Origin: Polaribacter butkevichii
GTDB lineage: Bacteria; Bacteroidota; Bacteroidia; Flavobacteriales; Flavobacteriaceae
Assembly: GCF_038024105.1 (NCBI RefSeq)
Contig: NZ_CP150661.1
Location: forward strand, 2,375,001 to 2,439,000
Length of the DNA stretch: 64,000 nucleotides
Direction of reading: 5' to 3'
Numbering within the stretch: position 1 is the first letter of the stretch; every line of letters begins with the position of its first letter. The translations under genes were made by a program, and so were the position numbers. The notes under the pieces were generated by a model. That model ran no database searches. It had not been told where the DNA came from and saw only the letters and a list, made by a program, of their open reading frames with translations. This document shows positions 28,047-37,943 of the stretch, piece by piece.

Positions 28047-31000
28047 TTGAGAAATTTTTTAAAAAAAATAATCTTATTTCTTGCTTTTGCTTTTATAGCA
28101 AACATTTCCCTACATGCGCAAACAAATAAAAATACAGATTCTATTACCGTAAAAAATGATACTTTAAAGTTAAGATATAACTTTAAAAAAGATCAAACCG
28201 GAGGTTTGTTTTTAGACTATTTAGCAGAGAAAGAAATTATCTTTGATAAAGATTTAAACAAATATGTAATTATAGAAAAAATAGGCGATTATTACACTAA
28301 AACTCCTATTTATCTAACTCAAAGAGAATACGCAGATTATCGCTTAAAAAAAGATATGACGCAATATTATAAAGACAAAGTAAGCGCTACAAATTCTAAG
28401 AAAAAGGGTTCTAAAGACGCTCAAAAAGATTTACTGCCTACTTATTATGTAAATTCAGATTTTTTTAAAACTATTTTTGGTGGAAGTGAAATTAAAGTAA
28501 CTCCTACAGGAAGTTTAAATTTAAAGCTAGGTTTTATTTATCAGAATACAGAAAACCCACAATTATCAGAAGAAAATAGAAGTAGTTTTACGTTCGATTT
28601 TGATCAACAAATTAATGCAAGTATTCGTGCCCAAGTTGGTACACGTTTAGATTTCACTGCAAATTACGACACACAATCTACTTTCGATTTTCAGAACTTA
28701 GTAAAAATTGGTTACGAACCTACCGAAGATGATATTTTACAAGGAATAGAAGCAGGTAACGTTTCTATGCCCATTAAAAACTCTTTAATTAACGGTGCGC
28801 AAAGTTTATTTGGTGTAAAAACACAATTAAAATTTGGTAACACAAACATAACTGCGGTCTTTTCTCAGCAAAACTCAGAAAGTAAAACTGTTGTTGCAGA
28901 AGGTGGAGCATCTATACAAGAATTTCAATTACAGGCAACAGATTATGATAATGATCGTCACTTTTTCTTATCACAGTATTTTATAGACAACTACGCAAAT
29001 TCTCTTAAAAATTATCCGTTAATCAACAGTCAAATTAACATTACAAGAGTAGAAGTTTGGATAACCAACAGAAATGCTAGTACAGAAGATTATAGAAGTA
29101 TTGTGGCTTTAGCAGATATTGGAGAATCTGATACAGATGTTTTGGTAAATCAAACAGGAGAAGTACAACCCACAAGTCCGCCAACAACTACGGGTGGAAA
29201 TATTCCTGCAAATGAGTCTAATAATTTATCTAACTTACTAACTACAACTAGCGGAATTAGAAGTATTTCTACCGTAAATAGCACGTTACAGCCTTACAAC
29301 ATGAGTGAAGGTACAGATTATTCTGTGTTAGAAAATGCCCGAAAATTAAACACAAGTGAATACACCTTAAATGCTCAATTGGGTTTTATTTCTTTAAATA
29401 GAAGATTAAATGATGGTGAAGTTTTAGCCGTTGCTTATGAGTATACCATTGCTGGAGGTGTTACAGGAAGCACAAAAAACTCTTTTAAAGTTGGTGAATT
29501 TTCTAATGACGGAATATTAGCACCTCAGGCTTTAGCTGTAAAATTATTACGTAGTGAGATTTTAAAAACAAAAAGAGATAGAGTTGTTGGTGGAGTTACT
29601 ATTGAAGAATCTTTTCCTACATGGCGTTTGATGATGAAAAACGTATACGCTTTAGGTGCTTTTCCGCTAACGCAGGATGGTTTTCGTTTCGAAATTCAAT
29701 ATAGAGATGATCAAACAGGAATTCCTTCTAACGTTTTACAAAATGCTAAAACTGCAGGAATCGCTAATTTACCTTTACTACAAATTTTAAAATTAGACCA
29801 GTTAGACCAAAGTCAGTTTAGAGAACCAGACGGATTTTTCGATTATGTAGAAGGCATCACTGTTAATTCTCAAAACGGATTTATCTTTTTCCCAGAGCCA
29901 GAACCTTTTGGTAATGATTTAGCAGATGAACTAATAAATACAGAAGATGCTACTTACTTATTTAAAGAACTTTATTTAAATACCAAGGTAAATGCACAAA
30001 ACAACTATCAAAATAAAGATAAATATTTCTTAAAAGGATATTTTAAATCAGAAACTTCTGGAGGGATACCAATTGGCGCATTTAATGTACCAAGAGGATC
30101 TGTAAAAGTAACCGCTGGTGGTAGACAATTGGTAGAAGGTGTAGATTATGTGGTAGATTATCAACTTGGTCGTGTACAAATTATAGATACAGGCTTGCAA
30201 GCATCTGGAACACCAATTAGTGTGTCTACAGAAAACAATGCCGTATTTAATCAACAACGAAAAACATTTATGGGTGTTGATGTTGAACATAAATTTTCTG
30301 ATAAATTTATTGTTGGTGCAACTGTTTTAAATGTAAATGAAAGACCTATTACTCCTAAAGTAAACTTTGGTTCAGACCCAATAAACAACACCATGTTTGG
30401 GGTAAATGTAGATTATTCTACAGAAGTGCCTTATTTTACAAAATTGGCAAATAAATTACCTTTTGTAGATACAGATGTGCCTTCTAACTTATCAGTTAGA
30501 GCAGATATGGCCTACTTACTTCCTGGTACACCAAGCGGAATAGACGTAACAGGTGCAGCAACTTCTTATATAGATGATTTCGAAGCTTCTCAAATACCAA
30601 TTAGCATCTTATCTCCGTTAGATTGGCACCAAGCAAGTACTCCTAAATATTTCCCTGGCTTTAATGGTGAACAAGAAGATTTATCTTACAATTACCAAAG
30701 AGGAAGATTGGCTTGGTATAATGTAGATCAAATTTTTTACGGAGCAGGAGATACTCCATCAAACATAAGTGCAGCAGAACTTTCTAGAGCAGAAACAAGA
30801 CAAATTAATTATAGAGAGTTGTTTCCTAATATTCAATTAGACATTACGCAGAATTCATTAATAAGAACCTTAGATTTGGCTTATTTCCCATCAGAAAGAG
30901 GTTCTTATAATTTTGATACAGGAATCAATGTAAATACAGATGGTACTTTCTCTGATCCTGAAAATAGATGGGGAGGCGTTATGAGACCTTTAACAACCAA

Positions 31001-34000
31001 TAATTTTGATCAAGCAAATATAGAGTATGTACAATTTTGGGTGATGGACCCTTATGAAAATTATTCAATTAGACCAGAAGAAGGTTTACCTGCAGGAATG
31101 AATCCTGACGATGTTTCAAACCAAGTAGGAGATTTATACATTAACTTAGGTAATGTATCCGAAGACATCTTAAAAGATAGTCGTAAAATGTATGAAAATG
31201 GTTTACCAGAAACGGGTGGCGATCTAAATACAGCTCCGACAACTTGGGGTAAAGTACCTACAAACCCATCTATTATTTATGCTTTTAATGAAGATGATGA
31301 GGCAAGAGCTAACCAAGATGTTGGTTTTGATGGTTTAAATGATACTGATGAATTTGCTAAATACAGTACTACTCTTTCTAACTTTAGTAAATTAAACCCA
31401 AATGACCCTGCATCAGATAACTTTCAATACTTTAGAGGATCGCAATTAGATGCTAATAATGCATCAATTATTACTAGATATAAAAACTACAACAACACAC
31501 AAGGCAACTCACCAACCTTAAATCAATCTCCAGAAACGTATCCAACATCATCAACATCGTATCCAGATGTAGAAGATATTAATAAAGATCAAACCATGAA
31601 TACCGTAGAAAGTTACTACGAGTATAAAATTTCTATGAATAGAAATGATTTGGTAGTAGGAAAGAATTTTATTGTTGATGAAAAAACAACAGACGTTACT
31701 TTAGAAAACGGTGTAAATCAAAAAACAACGTGGTATCAATTTAGAGTTCCTATAAGAAGCGGAACACCAGTTAATGGTATATCAGATTTTAATAGTATCC
31801 GTTTTATGAGAATGTTTTTAACCAATTTTAAAATACCTGTTGTAATTCGTTTTGGAGAATTAGACTTGGTACGTGGAGATTGGAGACGTTACACAAAAAC
31901 ACTAGACGAAGACCTAACAACTCCTATAGATTTAGATGATAATCAATTAAAAGATTTTGAAGTTGGTGTTGTAAGTATCGAGCAAAACGAAGGAAGCTAC
32001 ATACAACCTCCAGGAATAGAAAGAGAGCGTTTGCAAGGTAGTACTAGTGTACAACTGCAAAACGAACAATCTGTTACCTTAAAAGTAAACAACCTGCCTG
32101 CAAATGAAGCAAGGGCTATTTACAAAAATATTAGTATGGATTTAAGGCGATTCAAAAATTTAAAGATGTTTATGCATCTTCAAAAGAATGAAGGCGCTCT
32201 TGCCATAAGTGACAACGACTTTTCTGCCATTATAAGATTAGGTACAGATTTAGATGACAACTATTATCAAATAGAAGTTCCATTAAAAGTTTCTACAAAC
32301 GGTACTTCTGCCTTAGATCTTTGGCCAGAAGCAAATAATTTAAACGCTTTTTTAGAAACTTTCGGATTAGTAAAATTAGAAAGAGATAGAGCTGGAAGTG
32401 CAATTACAGATTTATACACCTCTATAGAACAAGATCCAGAAATTCCGTATACAATAGCTGTAAAAGGAAACCCAACATTAGCACAATTAAAAACAATTGT
32501 TTTAGGGCTAAAAAACAATACAACATCGCCAATAAGTGGAGAGGTTTGGTTTAATGAATTACGTTCTTCTGGATTTGACAACCAAGGTGGTTGGGCTGCA
32601 GTATTAAATGCCGATGCCAATTTTGCGGATGTAGCAAATGTATCTTTATCTGGTAGTATGTCTACCGTAGGTTTTGGTAATGTAGAAGAAAGGGTAAACC
32701 AACGTAGTTTAGACGAAACAAAACAATATGATGTTGCTACAACCATTAATTTAGGAAAAGTCTTAACTCCAAAAGATTGGGGAATTCAGTTACCTATGAG
32801 TTATAGTGTTGGTGAGGTTTATATAGACCCTAAATACGATCCTCAATTTCAAGATGTAGAACTAGCAGATGCTTTAGGAGAAAATGAAAACAGTGAGTTT
32901 TCTAGAGATTATACTAAAAGAACTAGCATTAGTTTTACAAACGTAAAAAAGAATAGAAACCCTAATTCTACAAAAAAACCTAAGTTTTACGATGTAGAAA
33001 ATTTAGCAGTTTCTTATGCACATAATAAAGAATTTCAGAGAAATTACAACATCAAAAAACGTATTAACGAAAGTGTAAGAGCTTCTGCATCTTATAACTT
33101 TAGTTTCGATTCTAAACCAATAGAACCTTTTAAAAACTCATCACTCTTTAAAAGTGAATATTTAAAGTTGATAAAAGATTTTAACTTTAACCCAATACCT
33201 AAAACATTTGCCGTTAATTCTAGCATCAATAGAAATTATAACGAACAACAATCTAGAAATTTAGTAGAAGGATTATCTCCACAACCAGAATTAAAACAAC
33301 GTAGGTTCTTATTTGATTGGGATTACACAATTGGTTTTGATTTAACAAAATCGTTGCAATTAAATTTTAATGCAACCAATAGTTATGTGTATGATACTTT
33401 TAATAGTAATGATGAGATTCAAGTATTTGATGATTTCTTTAACACAGGAAGAGCAAACCAATATCATCAAACATTAAACGGAACCTATAATTTACCAATT
33501 GATAAAATTCCGTTTTTAAAATTTATTAAAGCAGATTATGCATACACGGCAGATTTTGATTGGCAAGCGGCACCACAAAACACTATAGATGTTGATGGCG
33601 CTGATGTATCTTCTGTAGATTTGATTGGAAACGTAATTCAGAATGCTAATACCCACAATTTAAATACCACTTTAAATTTTGATAGCTTTTACAAAGGCCT
33701 TGGTTTCGAAAAATTATTACTAACCAAGAGTCAACGTAGAAGCCTTAGAGAAGCAAAAAAATCGAAAGGATTAAAAGGTGCTAGTTTACCTAGAACTCCT
33801 GGAAGAAGCACAGCTGGAATAAATAAAAAGAAAAAACTATCTATTGGTAAAACAATTCTAAAAGGTACTTATGATATTTTAACATCTATAAAACAAGGTA
33901 AAATTAGCTACTCGGAAAACAACGGACAATTATTACCAGGTTACACAGAAGATGTTGGCTTTTTAGGAGGCGCACCTACTTCTTTTGCCTTTGGTAGTCA

Positions 34001-35189
34001 AGTAGACATTAGAAACAAGGCCTTAGAAAATGGATGGTTAGTAACACCAAGAGATGCTGATGGAGATTATTACAATAAAACCTACAGTAAAACACATTAC
34101 AACAAATTAGATTATACATTTACCTTAAAACCAATTAAGGATTTAAATATAGATGTTAGGGGTAATAAAATTAAAACAAGAGATTTATCTCAACAATTAG
34201 ATGTTATAAATAACGGAACTGAGTTTGGCGAGTTAGATCAAAATATTGCTGCTTTTGAAACAGGAAACTTTAGTACTAGTTATTCTATGGTTTCTACGGC
34301 ATTTTCAGACGGCGATGAATTGTTTCAAAAATTAAGAGACTATAGAAGTATCATTTCTAACAGACTTGCAAACGAAAATGGAGTTCCGGTAAGTGGTTTT
34401 GGTGCAAATAGTCAACAAGTATTATTACCTGCTTTTATGGCTGCATATTCTGGGCAGAGCCCTGATAAAGTAAACACAGGTTTATTTAGAAATATTCCAA
34501 TTCCTAACTGGACACTTAGATACAATGGGTTAATGAAATTAAAATTCTTTAAGAAAAACTTTAGCAACTTTGTAGTATCACATGGTTATAGATCTTCTTA
34601 TACCCTATCTAGTTTTACAAACAACTTGCAGTATGATGGTAATAATCCGTATGCAAATATAAATGTAGCTAACAATTATGAACCAGAATTATTAGTAGCT
34701 GCTGCCACTTTAGTTGATGAATTTTCTCCACTAATTAAATTAGATATGAAAATGAGAAACTCTTTCTCACTTAGAGGAGAAGTAAAAAGAGATAGAACCC
34801 TTACCATGAATTTTAATAACAGTACTTTAACTGATATTAAAGGAACAGAATATGTTTTTGGAATGGGTTATGTATTTAAAGACGTAAAGTTTAATACCCG
34901 ATTTACAGGAAAAAAACAAACTCTAAAAGGAGATATAAACTTAAGAGCAGATGTATCTTTAAGAGATAATTTAACACAAATTAGATCTGTAGATGAAGAT
35001 AATAATCAAATAAGTGGTGGACAGAAACTTTTTTCTATTAAATTTACCGCAGATTATAGATTAAGCAATAGCCTAACAGCATCATTTTACTATAATCATC
35101 AAACATCTAAATATGCAATCTCAACCACTTTTCCGAGACAGTCGATTAATGGAGGATTTAATATTATTTATAACCTAGGAGGAAATTAA
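28047..35189 (+). CDS. sprA: Gliding motility and type IX secretion translocon protein SprA
   Basis: The giant outer-membrane barrel that forms the type IX secretion channel and is needed for gliding-adhesin export. 2380 residues is normal for SprA. It begins with a signal peptide (RNFLKKIILFLAFAFIANISLHAQ) that can only start at a TTG codon at 28047, since no ATG is in range. SprA signature stretches include GGSEIKVTPTGSLNLKLG (~145), LFGVKTQLKFG (~250), YRELFPNIQLD and the repeated amphipathic strands of the C-terminal half, ending GGFNIIYNLGGN. It sits between ruvA and gcvH in one operon-like run. Confidence 0.96.
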   Translation: MRNFLKKIILFLAFAFIANISLHAQTNKNTDSITVKNDTLKLRYNFKKDQTGGLFLDYLAEKEIIFDKDLNKYVIIEKIGDYYTKTPIYLTQREYADYRLKKDMTQYYKDKVSATNSKKKGSKDAQKDLLPTYYVNSDFFKTIFGGSEIKVTPTGSLNLKLGFIYQNTENPQLSEENRSSFTFDFDQQINASIRAQVGTRLDFTANYDTQSTFDFQNLVKIGYEPTEDDILQGIEAGNVSMPIKNSLINGAQSLFGVKTQLKFGNTNITAVFSQQNSESKTVVAEGGASIQEFQLQATDYDNDRHFFLSQYFIDNYANSLKNYPLINSQINITRVEVWITNRNASTEDYRSIVALADIGESDTDVLVNQTGEVQPTSPPTTTGGNIPANESNNLSNLLTTTSGIRSISTVNSTLQPYNMSEGTDYSVLENARKLNTSEYTLNAQLGFISLNRRLNDGEVLAVAYEYTIAGGVTGSTKNSFKVGEFSNDGILAPQALAVKLLRSEILKTKRDRVVGGVTIEESFPTWRLMMKNVYALGAFPLTQDGFRFEIQYRDDQTGIPSNVLQNAKTAGIANLPLLQILKLDQLDQSQFREPDGFFDYVEGITVNSQNGFIFFPEPEPFGNDLADELINTEDATYLFKELYLNTKVNAQNNYQNKDKYFLKGYFKSETSGGIPIGAFNVPRGSVKVTAGGRQLVEGVDYVVDYQLGRVQIIDTGLQASGTPISVSTENNAVFNQQRKTFMGVDVEHKFSDKFIVGATVLNVNERPITPKVNFGSDPINNTMFGVNVDYSTEVPYFTKLANKLPFVDTDVPSNLSVRADMAYLLPGTPSGIDVTGAATSYIDDFEASQIPISILSPLDWHQASTPKYFPGFNGEQEDLSYNYQRGRLAWYNVDQIFYGAGDTPSNISAAELSRAETRQINYRELFPNIQLDITQNSLIRTLDLAYFPSERGSYNFDTGINVNTDGTFSDPENRWGGVMRPLTTNNFDQANIEYVQFWVMDPYENYSIRPEEGLPAGMNPDDVSNQVGDLYINLGNVSEDILKDSRKMYENGLPETGGDLNTAPTTWGKVPTNPSIIYAFNEDDEARANQDVGFDGLNDTDEFAKYSTTLSNFSKLNPNDPASDNFQYFRGSQLDANNASIITRYKNYNNTQGNSPTLNQSPETYPTSSTSYPDVEDINKDQTMNTVESYYEYKISMNRNDLVVGKNFIVDEKTTDVTLENGVNQKTTWYQFRVPIRSGTPVNGISDFNSIRFMRMFLTNFKIPVVIRFGELDLVRGDWRRYTKTLDEDLTTPIDLDDNQLKDFEVGVVSIEQNEGSYIQPPGIERERLQGSTSVQLQNEQSVTLKVNNLPANEARAIYKNISMDLRRFKNLKMFMHLQKNEGALAISDNDFSAIIRLGTDLDDNYYQIEVPLKVSTNGTSALDLWPEANNLNAFLETFGLVKLERDRAGSAITDLYTSIEQDPEIPYTIAVKGNPTLAQLKTIVLGLKNNTTSPISGEVWFNELRSSGFDNQGGWAAVLNADANFADVANVSLSGSMSTVGFGNVEERVNQRSLDETKQYDVATTINLGKVLTPKDWGIQLPMSYSVGEVYIDPKYDPQFQDVELADALGENENSEFSRDYTKRTSISFTNVKKNRNPNSTKKPKFYDVENLAVSYAHNKEFQRNYNIKKRINESVRASASYNFSFDSKPIEPFKNSSLFKSEYLKLIKDFNFNPIPKTFAVNSSINRNYNEQQSRNLVEGLSPQPELKQRRFLFDWDYTIGFDLTKSLQLNFNATNSYVYDTFNSNDEIQVFDDFFNTGRANQYHQTLNGTYNLPIDKIPFLKFIKADYAYTADFDWQAAPQNTIDVDGADVSSVDLIGNVIQNANTHNLNTTLNFDSFYKGLGFEKLLLTKSQRRSLREAKKSKGLKGASLPRTPGRSTAGINKKKKLSIGKTILKGTYDILTSIKQGKISYSENNGQLLPGYTEDVGFLGGAPTSFAFGSQVDIRNKALENGWLVTPRDADGDYYNKTYSKTHYNKLDYTFTLKPIKDLNIDVRGNKIKTRDLSQQLDVINNGTEFGELDQNIAAFETGNFSTSYSMVSTAFSDGDELFQKLRDYRSIISNRLANENGVPVSGFGANSQQVLLPAFMAAYSGQSPDKVNTGLFRNIPIPNWTLRYNGLMKLKFFKKNFSNFVVSHGYRSSYTLSSFTNNLQYDGNNPYANINVANNYEPELLVAAATLVDEFSPLIKLDMKMRNSFSLRGEVKRDRTLTMNFNNSTLTDIKGTEYVFGMGYVFKDVKFNTRFTGKKQTLKGDINLRADVSLRDNLTQIRSVDEDNNQISGGQKLFSIKFTADYRLSNSLTASFYYNHQTSKYAISTTFPRQSINGGFNIIYNLGGN

Positions 35190-35216
35190 CAATAACACTA
35201 TAAAATTAATTAAAGA

Positions 35217-35597
35217 ATGAAATTACCATTAGAGTTAAAATACACAAAAGATCACGAGTGGATTAAAATTGAAGGAAATACTGCAACAGTTGGTATTACA
35301 GAATTTGCACAAGGAGAGCTAGGAGATATCGTTTATGTAGATGTAGACACCTTAGACGATACTGTAGAAGAAGGAGATGTTTTTGGTTCTGTAGAGGCGG
35401 TTAAAACTGTTTCAGATTTATTTATGCCTTTAACAGGTGAAGTAATTGAATTTAATGAAGCTTTAGAAGACGAACCAGAACTTGTAAATTCTGATCCGTA
35501 TGGTAAAGGTTGGATGATTAAAATTGAATTATCAGACACTTCTCAAATAGAAAATTTATTAGATGCAGAAGCGTATAAAGAACTTATTCAAGGATAA
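35217..35597 (+). CDS. gcvH: Glycine cleavage system H protein
   Basis: 126-residue lipoyl carrier that shuttles the aminomethyl group between the P, T and L proteins. The lipoylated lysine is Lys63 in [19 protein letters not shown] at the N-terminus and [12 protein letters not shown] are conserved. It follows sprA by 27 nt, and its last 35 bases overlap the vanZ-like gene. The glycine cleavage P, T and L genes are not in this window. Confidence 0.96.
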   Translation: MKLPLELKYTKDHEWIKIEGNTATVGITEFAQGELGDIVYVDVDTLDDTVEEGDVFGSVEAVKTVSDLFMPLTGEVIEFNEALEDEPELVNSDPYGKGWMIKIELSDTSQIENLLDAEAYKELIQG

Positions 35598-35946
35598 TTT
35601 TTATATCATTGCAATACTAATAACAATTACAATTGCATATTTAAGTTTAATGAGAATGCCTAAGCTTAAAGAAAGTTTTAATAACATAGACAAAGTATAT
35701 CACCTGTCTGCATACTTTGCACTTTCTATTTGCTGGTTGTTCTCATTTTATAAAAAAAAATCACTAAAATATGTTATCGTAATTAGTTGCATAATTTTTG
35801 GCATAATTATTGAAGTTTTGCAAGCAACATTAACCGTATACAGAACAGGCGATTACAAAGATGTACTTGCAAATACCCTAGGTATTTTATTAGGATTGTT
35901 CGTTTTTAATCAAATATTAAAAAAAATTACAGTTAATTCATACTAA
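35563..35946 (+). CDS. VanZ-family membrane protein
   Basis: 127 residues with four hydrophobic segments. [16 protein letters not shown] (~40) and [11 protein letters not shown]...[18 protein letters not shown] (~85-115) are VanZ-like signatures; the conserved DxxANxxG pattern is present. The role is unknown (VanZ gives low-level teicoplanin resistance in Gram-positives). The ATG at 35563 overlaps gcvH by 35 nt, pointing to translational coupling. A VanZ-like gene after gcvH is a recurring flavobacterial arrangement. Confidence 0.85.
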   Translation: MQKRIKNLFKDNFYIIAILITITIAYLSLMRMPKLKESFNNIDKVYHLSAYFALSICWLFSFYKKKSLKYVIVISCIIFGIIIEVLQATLTVYRTGDYKDVLANTLGILLGLFVFNQILKKITVNSY

Positions 35947-36004
35947 GACTTGTATATAAACCAATAATTTAATTAAATTAGCGAACTATTAAAAACTCTT
36001 TACA

Positions 36005-36724
36005 ATGGAAATTAAAAAACACCCAAAATCAAATTTAGAAAATTACAGTAAAATTTTTATGCAAATAGGTTTGGTTTTAGCATTATTTGTAACCTATGCT
36101 GCAATAGAAAAGAAAACATACGATAGAAATATTGGTGATTTAGGTACTGTAACGATGAATGCCGAAATGGAAGAAGAAACTGTAATTACTGAAAGAGTAG
36201 AGCCAGTGAAACCAAAAACGCCACCACCACCAGCACCAGAAAAAATTGAAATTGTTGAAGATGAAAAGGAAGTTGAAGAAACTGTAATTGAATCTACTGA
36301 AACAGATGAAACTGAAGCAATAGAAGTAGAAGAAATTGTAGAGGTAGAAGAAGTAGAAGAAGTTGTAGAAGATGTAAGTTTTATGATTATTGAAGATGTA
36401 CCTGTATTTCCTGGATGTAAAGGAAGTAAAAATGAGTTAAAAGCTTGTTTTAGTAAAATGGTACAAAAGCACTTCTCAAGAAAATTTGATGCAAATTTAC
36501 CTAACGAACTAGGTTTATCTCCAGGTAGAAAAAGAGTATTTATTGGTTTTAAAATTGATAAAAACGGAAATATTGTTAACGTAAACGCTAGAGCACCACA
36601 CCCAAAAATTAAAAGTGAGGTTATTAAAGTGATGAAACAATTACCTAAAATGAAACCTGGTAAACAAAGAGGAAAACCAGTAGGTGTAAAATATAGTATT
36701 CCATTTACATTAATTGTAGAGTAA
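36005..36724 (+). CDS. Energy transducer TonB, paralog 1
   Basis: 239 residues: a short cytoplasmic stretch, one membrane helix (IGLVLALFVTYAAI, ~21-35), a Pro stretch (PKTPPPPAPEK) and an unusually acidic spacer with EVEEVEEVVED, then a TonB C-terminal domain (~125-239) with VFPGCKG, FKIDKNGNIVNV and PKMKPGKQRGKPVGVKYSIPF. TonB couples the proton-motive force through ExbBD to outer-membrane transporters. Exb genes are absent here. It is very similar to 52606-53340 and less so to 49774-50511. A strong terminator follows. Confidence 0.92.
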   Translation: MEIKKHPKSNLENYSKIFMQIGLVLALFVTYAAIEKKTYDRNIGDLGTVTMNAEMEEETVITERVEPVKPKTPPPPAPEKIEIVEDEKEVEETVIESTETDETEAIEVEEIVEVEEVEEVVEDVSFMIIEDVPVFPGCKGSKNELKACFSKMVQKHFSRKFDANLPNELGLSPGRKRVFIGFKIDKNGNIVNVNARAPHPKIKSEVIKVMKQLPKMKPGKQRGKPVGVKYSIPFTLIVE

Positions 36725-36744
36725 TAGAGTTTACAACACAAATA

Positions 36745-36784
36745 AAAAAACCGTTTAGAGCATGCTCTAAACGGTTTTTTTATG
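36745..36784. terminator. Strong perfect-palindrome terminator after tonB paralog 1
   Basis: AACCGTTTAGAGC / GCTCTAAACGGTT is a perfect palindrome flanked by A-run and T-run, so it can act in both directions. Confidence 0.92.
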
Positions 36785-37013
36785 AGCTTAAATAAAGCCT
36801 TCTTAGATTACTTTAAACCTACAAAGTATATTTTCACTACTAAATAGTAAAGTACAATAAGACCTATATAAACATCAATCCTTTTAAATATATACTCTAT
36901 AAATTAAGTAAAACAACTTTTAGTTATACAAACTAAACAAATTCTATAAACATAACAAGTAACAGAAAGACATTTAATAATGCCATTTATTAAGGAAACA
37001 TTACTCCATAAAA
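36785..37013. other. Gene-poor region between tonB 1 and the YwqK-like gene
   Basis: No credible gene. A minus-strand open stretch (36807-36908, about 33 codons) encodes a membrane-helix-like tail, IDVYIGLIVLYYLVV, ending in a stop, but it has no good start codon; it may be the end of a lost membrane protein. Confidence 0.35.
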
Positions 37014-37042
37014 AAACTCCAAAATATATTATTTTGGAGTTT
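37014..37042 (-). terminator. Intrinsic terminator of the YwqK-like gene
   Basis: AAACTCCAAAAT / ATTTTGGAGTTT stem; on the minus strand it is followed by a T-run. It lies about 33 nt after the stop codon. Confidence 0.85.
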
Positions 37043-37074
37043 AATATAGCCTTAAAAACTACATAAAGTATTTT

Positions 37075-37425
37075 TTATTTATTAGAAGCTAACTTTGCTT
37101 CATGCTTCCATAAATTTACATCAACAATTGCATTGTTATCATAATTAATTTCTCTTAAAGAATCATCGTTCCAAACAAACCATTTGCCAACTTTTTTACC
37201 GTCTTTATAATTGGCTATTTGAACTTTATTACCTTCTTTATCAAAACGAGTCCATTCTCCGGTTAATTTTTTATCATTAAAGTAACCTTGAGTACTTATT
37301 GATCCATCTTCATAGTAATAAGTAGCTTTTACCAAATTACCTTCTGCTGTATAAGTTACTTCTTTATCTTGAGAATATCCTATTGCTGCTACACAAAGAA
37401 CTATAAGTGTTAGTATTTTTTTCAT
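37075..37425 (-). CDS. Secreted YwqK/MORN-repeat-like protein
   Basis: 116 residues with a signal peptide (MKKILTLIVLCVAAIGYSQ). The rest consists of MORN-like repeats: YYEDGSISTQGYFNDKKLTGEWTRFDKEGNKVQIANYKDGKKVGKW is split here as YEDGSISTQGYF, KLTGEWTRFDKEG and YKDGKKVGKW. Such proteins are common in Flavobacteriia, often labelled toxin-antitoxin YwqK-like, but a toxin partner is not seen nearby. Function unknown; probably periplasmic. Confidence 0.82.
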   Translation of the reverse strand: MKKILTLIVLCVAAIGYSQDKEVTYTAEGNLVKATYYYEDGSISTQGYFNDKKLTGEWTRFDKEGNKVQIANYKDGKKVGKWFVWNDDSLREINYDNNAIVDVNLWKHEAKLASNK

Positions 37426-37570
37426 GATTTTATTTTTTAGGGTTCATAATATATATACAAATATACATAATAAGTTACAATTAAAAAACATTTTGGTAAC
37501 ATTAAATTAACATTGAGTAAATAAATATTAATTTAATACCTTTACTAGATATTAACTAAAAAATAAGATT

Positions 37571-37771
37571 ATGGCAGTTATGAAAGTTATTGAGGTATTA
37601 GCAAACTCAGAAAAAAGTTGGGAAGAAGCAACAAGAAAGGCAGTAAAACAAGCCTCTAAATCGGTAAAAAATATTAAATCTGTATTTGTACAATCGCAAA
37701 GTGCTGTTGTTAATGGAGATGAAGTTACCGAGTTTAGAGTTAACTTAAAAATTACTTTTGAAGTAAATTAA
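37571..37771 (+). CDS. Dodecin family flavin-binding protein
   Basis: 66-residue protein of the dodecin fold, which assembles as a dodecamer that stores or buffers flavins. VMKVIEVLANSEKSWEEATRKAVKQASKSVKNI in parts (KVIEVLANS, SWEEATRKAVKQA) and the C-terminal FRVNLKITFEV are characteristic. Monocistronic, with a good terminator. Confidence 0.94.
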   Translation: MAVMKVIEVLANSEKSWEEATRKAVKQASKSVKNIKSVFVQSQSAVVNGDEVTEFRVNLKITFEVN

Positions 37772-37790
37772 AACATAAAAAGAATTATTT

Positions 37791-37828
37791 AAAGGCGATT
37801 TAATGTAAAATTAAATCGCTTTTTTATT
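37791..37828 (+). terminator. Intrinsic terminator of the dodecin gene
   Basis: GCGATTTAAT / ATTAAATCGC stem with a GTAAA-type loop followed by a T-run. Confidence 0.88.
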
Positions 37829-37908
37829 ATATAAAAACAACTACAACATTAAACTCTATGTCTAATTATTATAGTTGTTAATCTTTTCGTTCTTCAATAA
37901 GAAACCAT

Positions 37909-37916
37909 TATTTTTG
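37909..37916 (+). promoter_or_regulatory. -7 promoter element of the MscS channel gene
   Basis: TATTTTTG, exact TAnnTTTG match, 27 nt before the ATG at 37944. Confidence 0.5.
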
Positions 37917-37943
37917 CAGTTAATTTATAACAAAAAATAAAAA

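Noticed and set aside
36094..36741. Long Ser/Thr-rich frame antisense to tonB paralog 1
   Set aside because: Created by the acidic repeat codons of tonB read backwards; no start context and no family resemblance.
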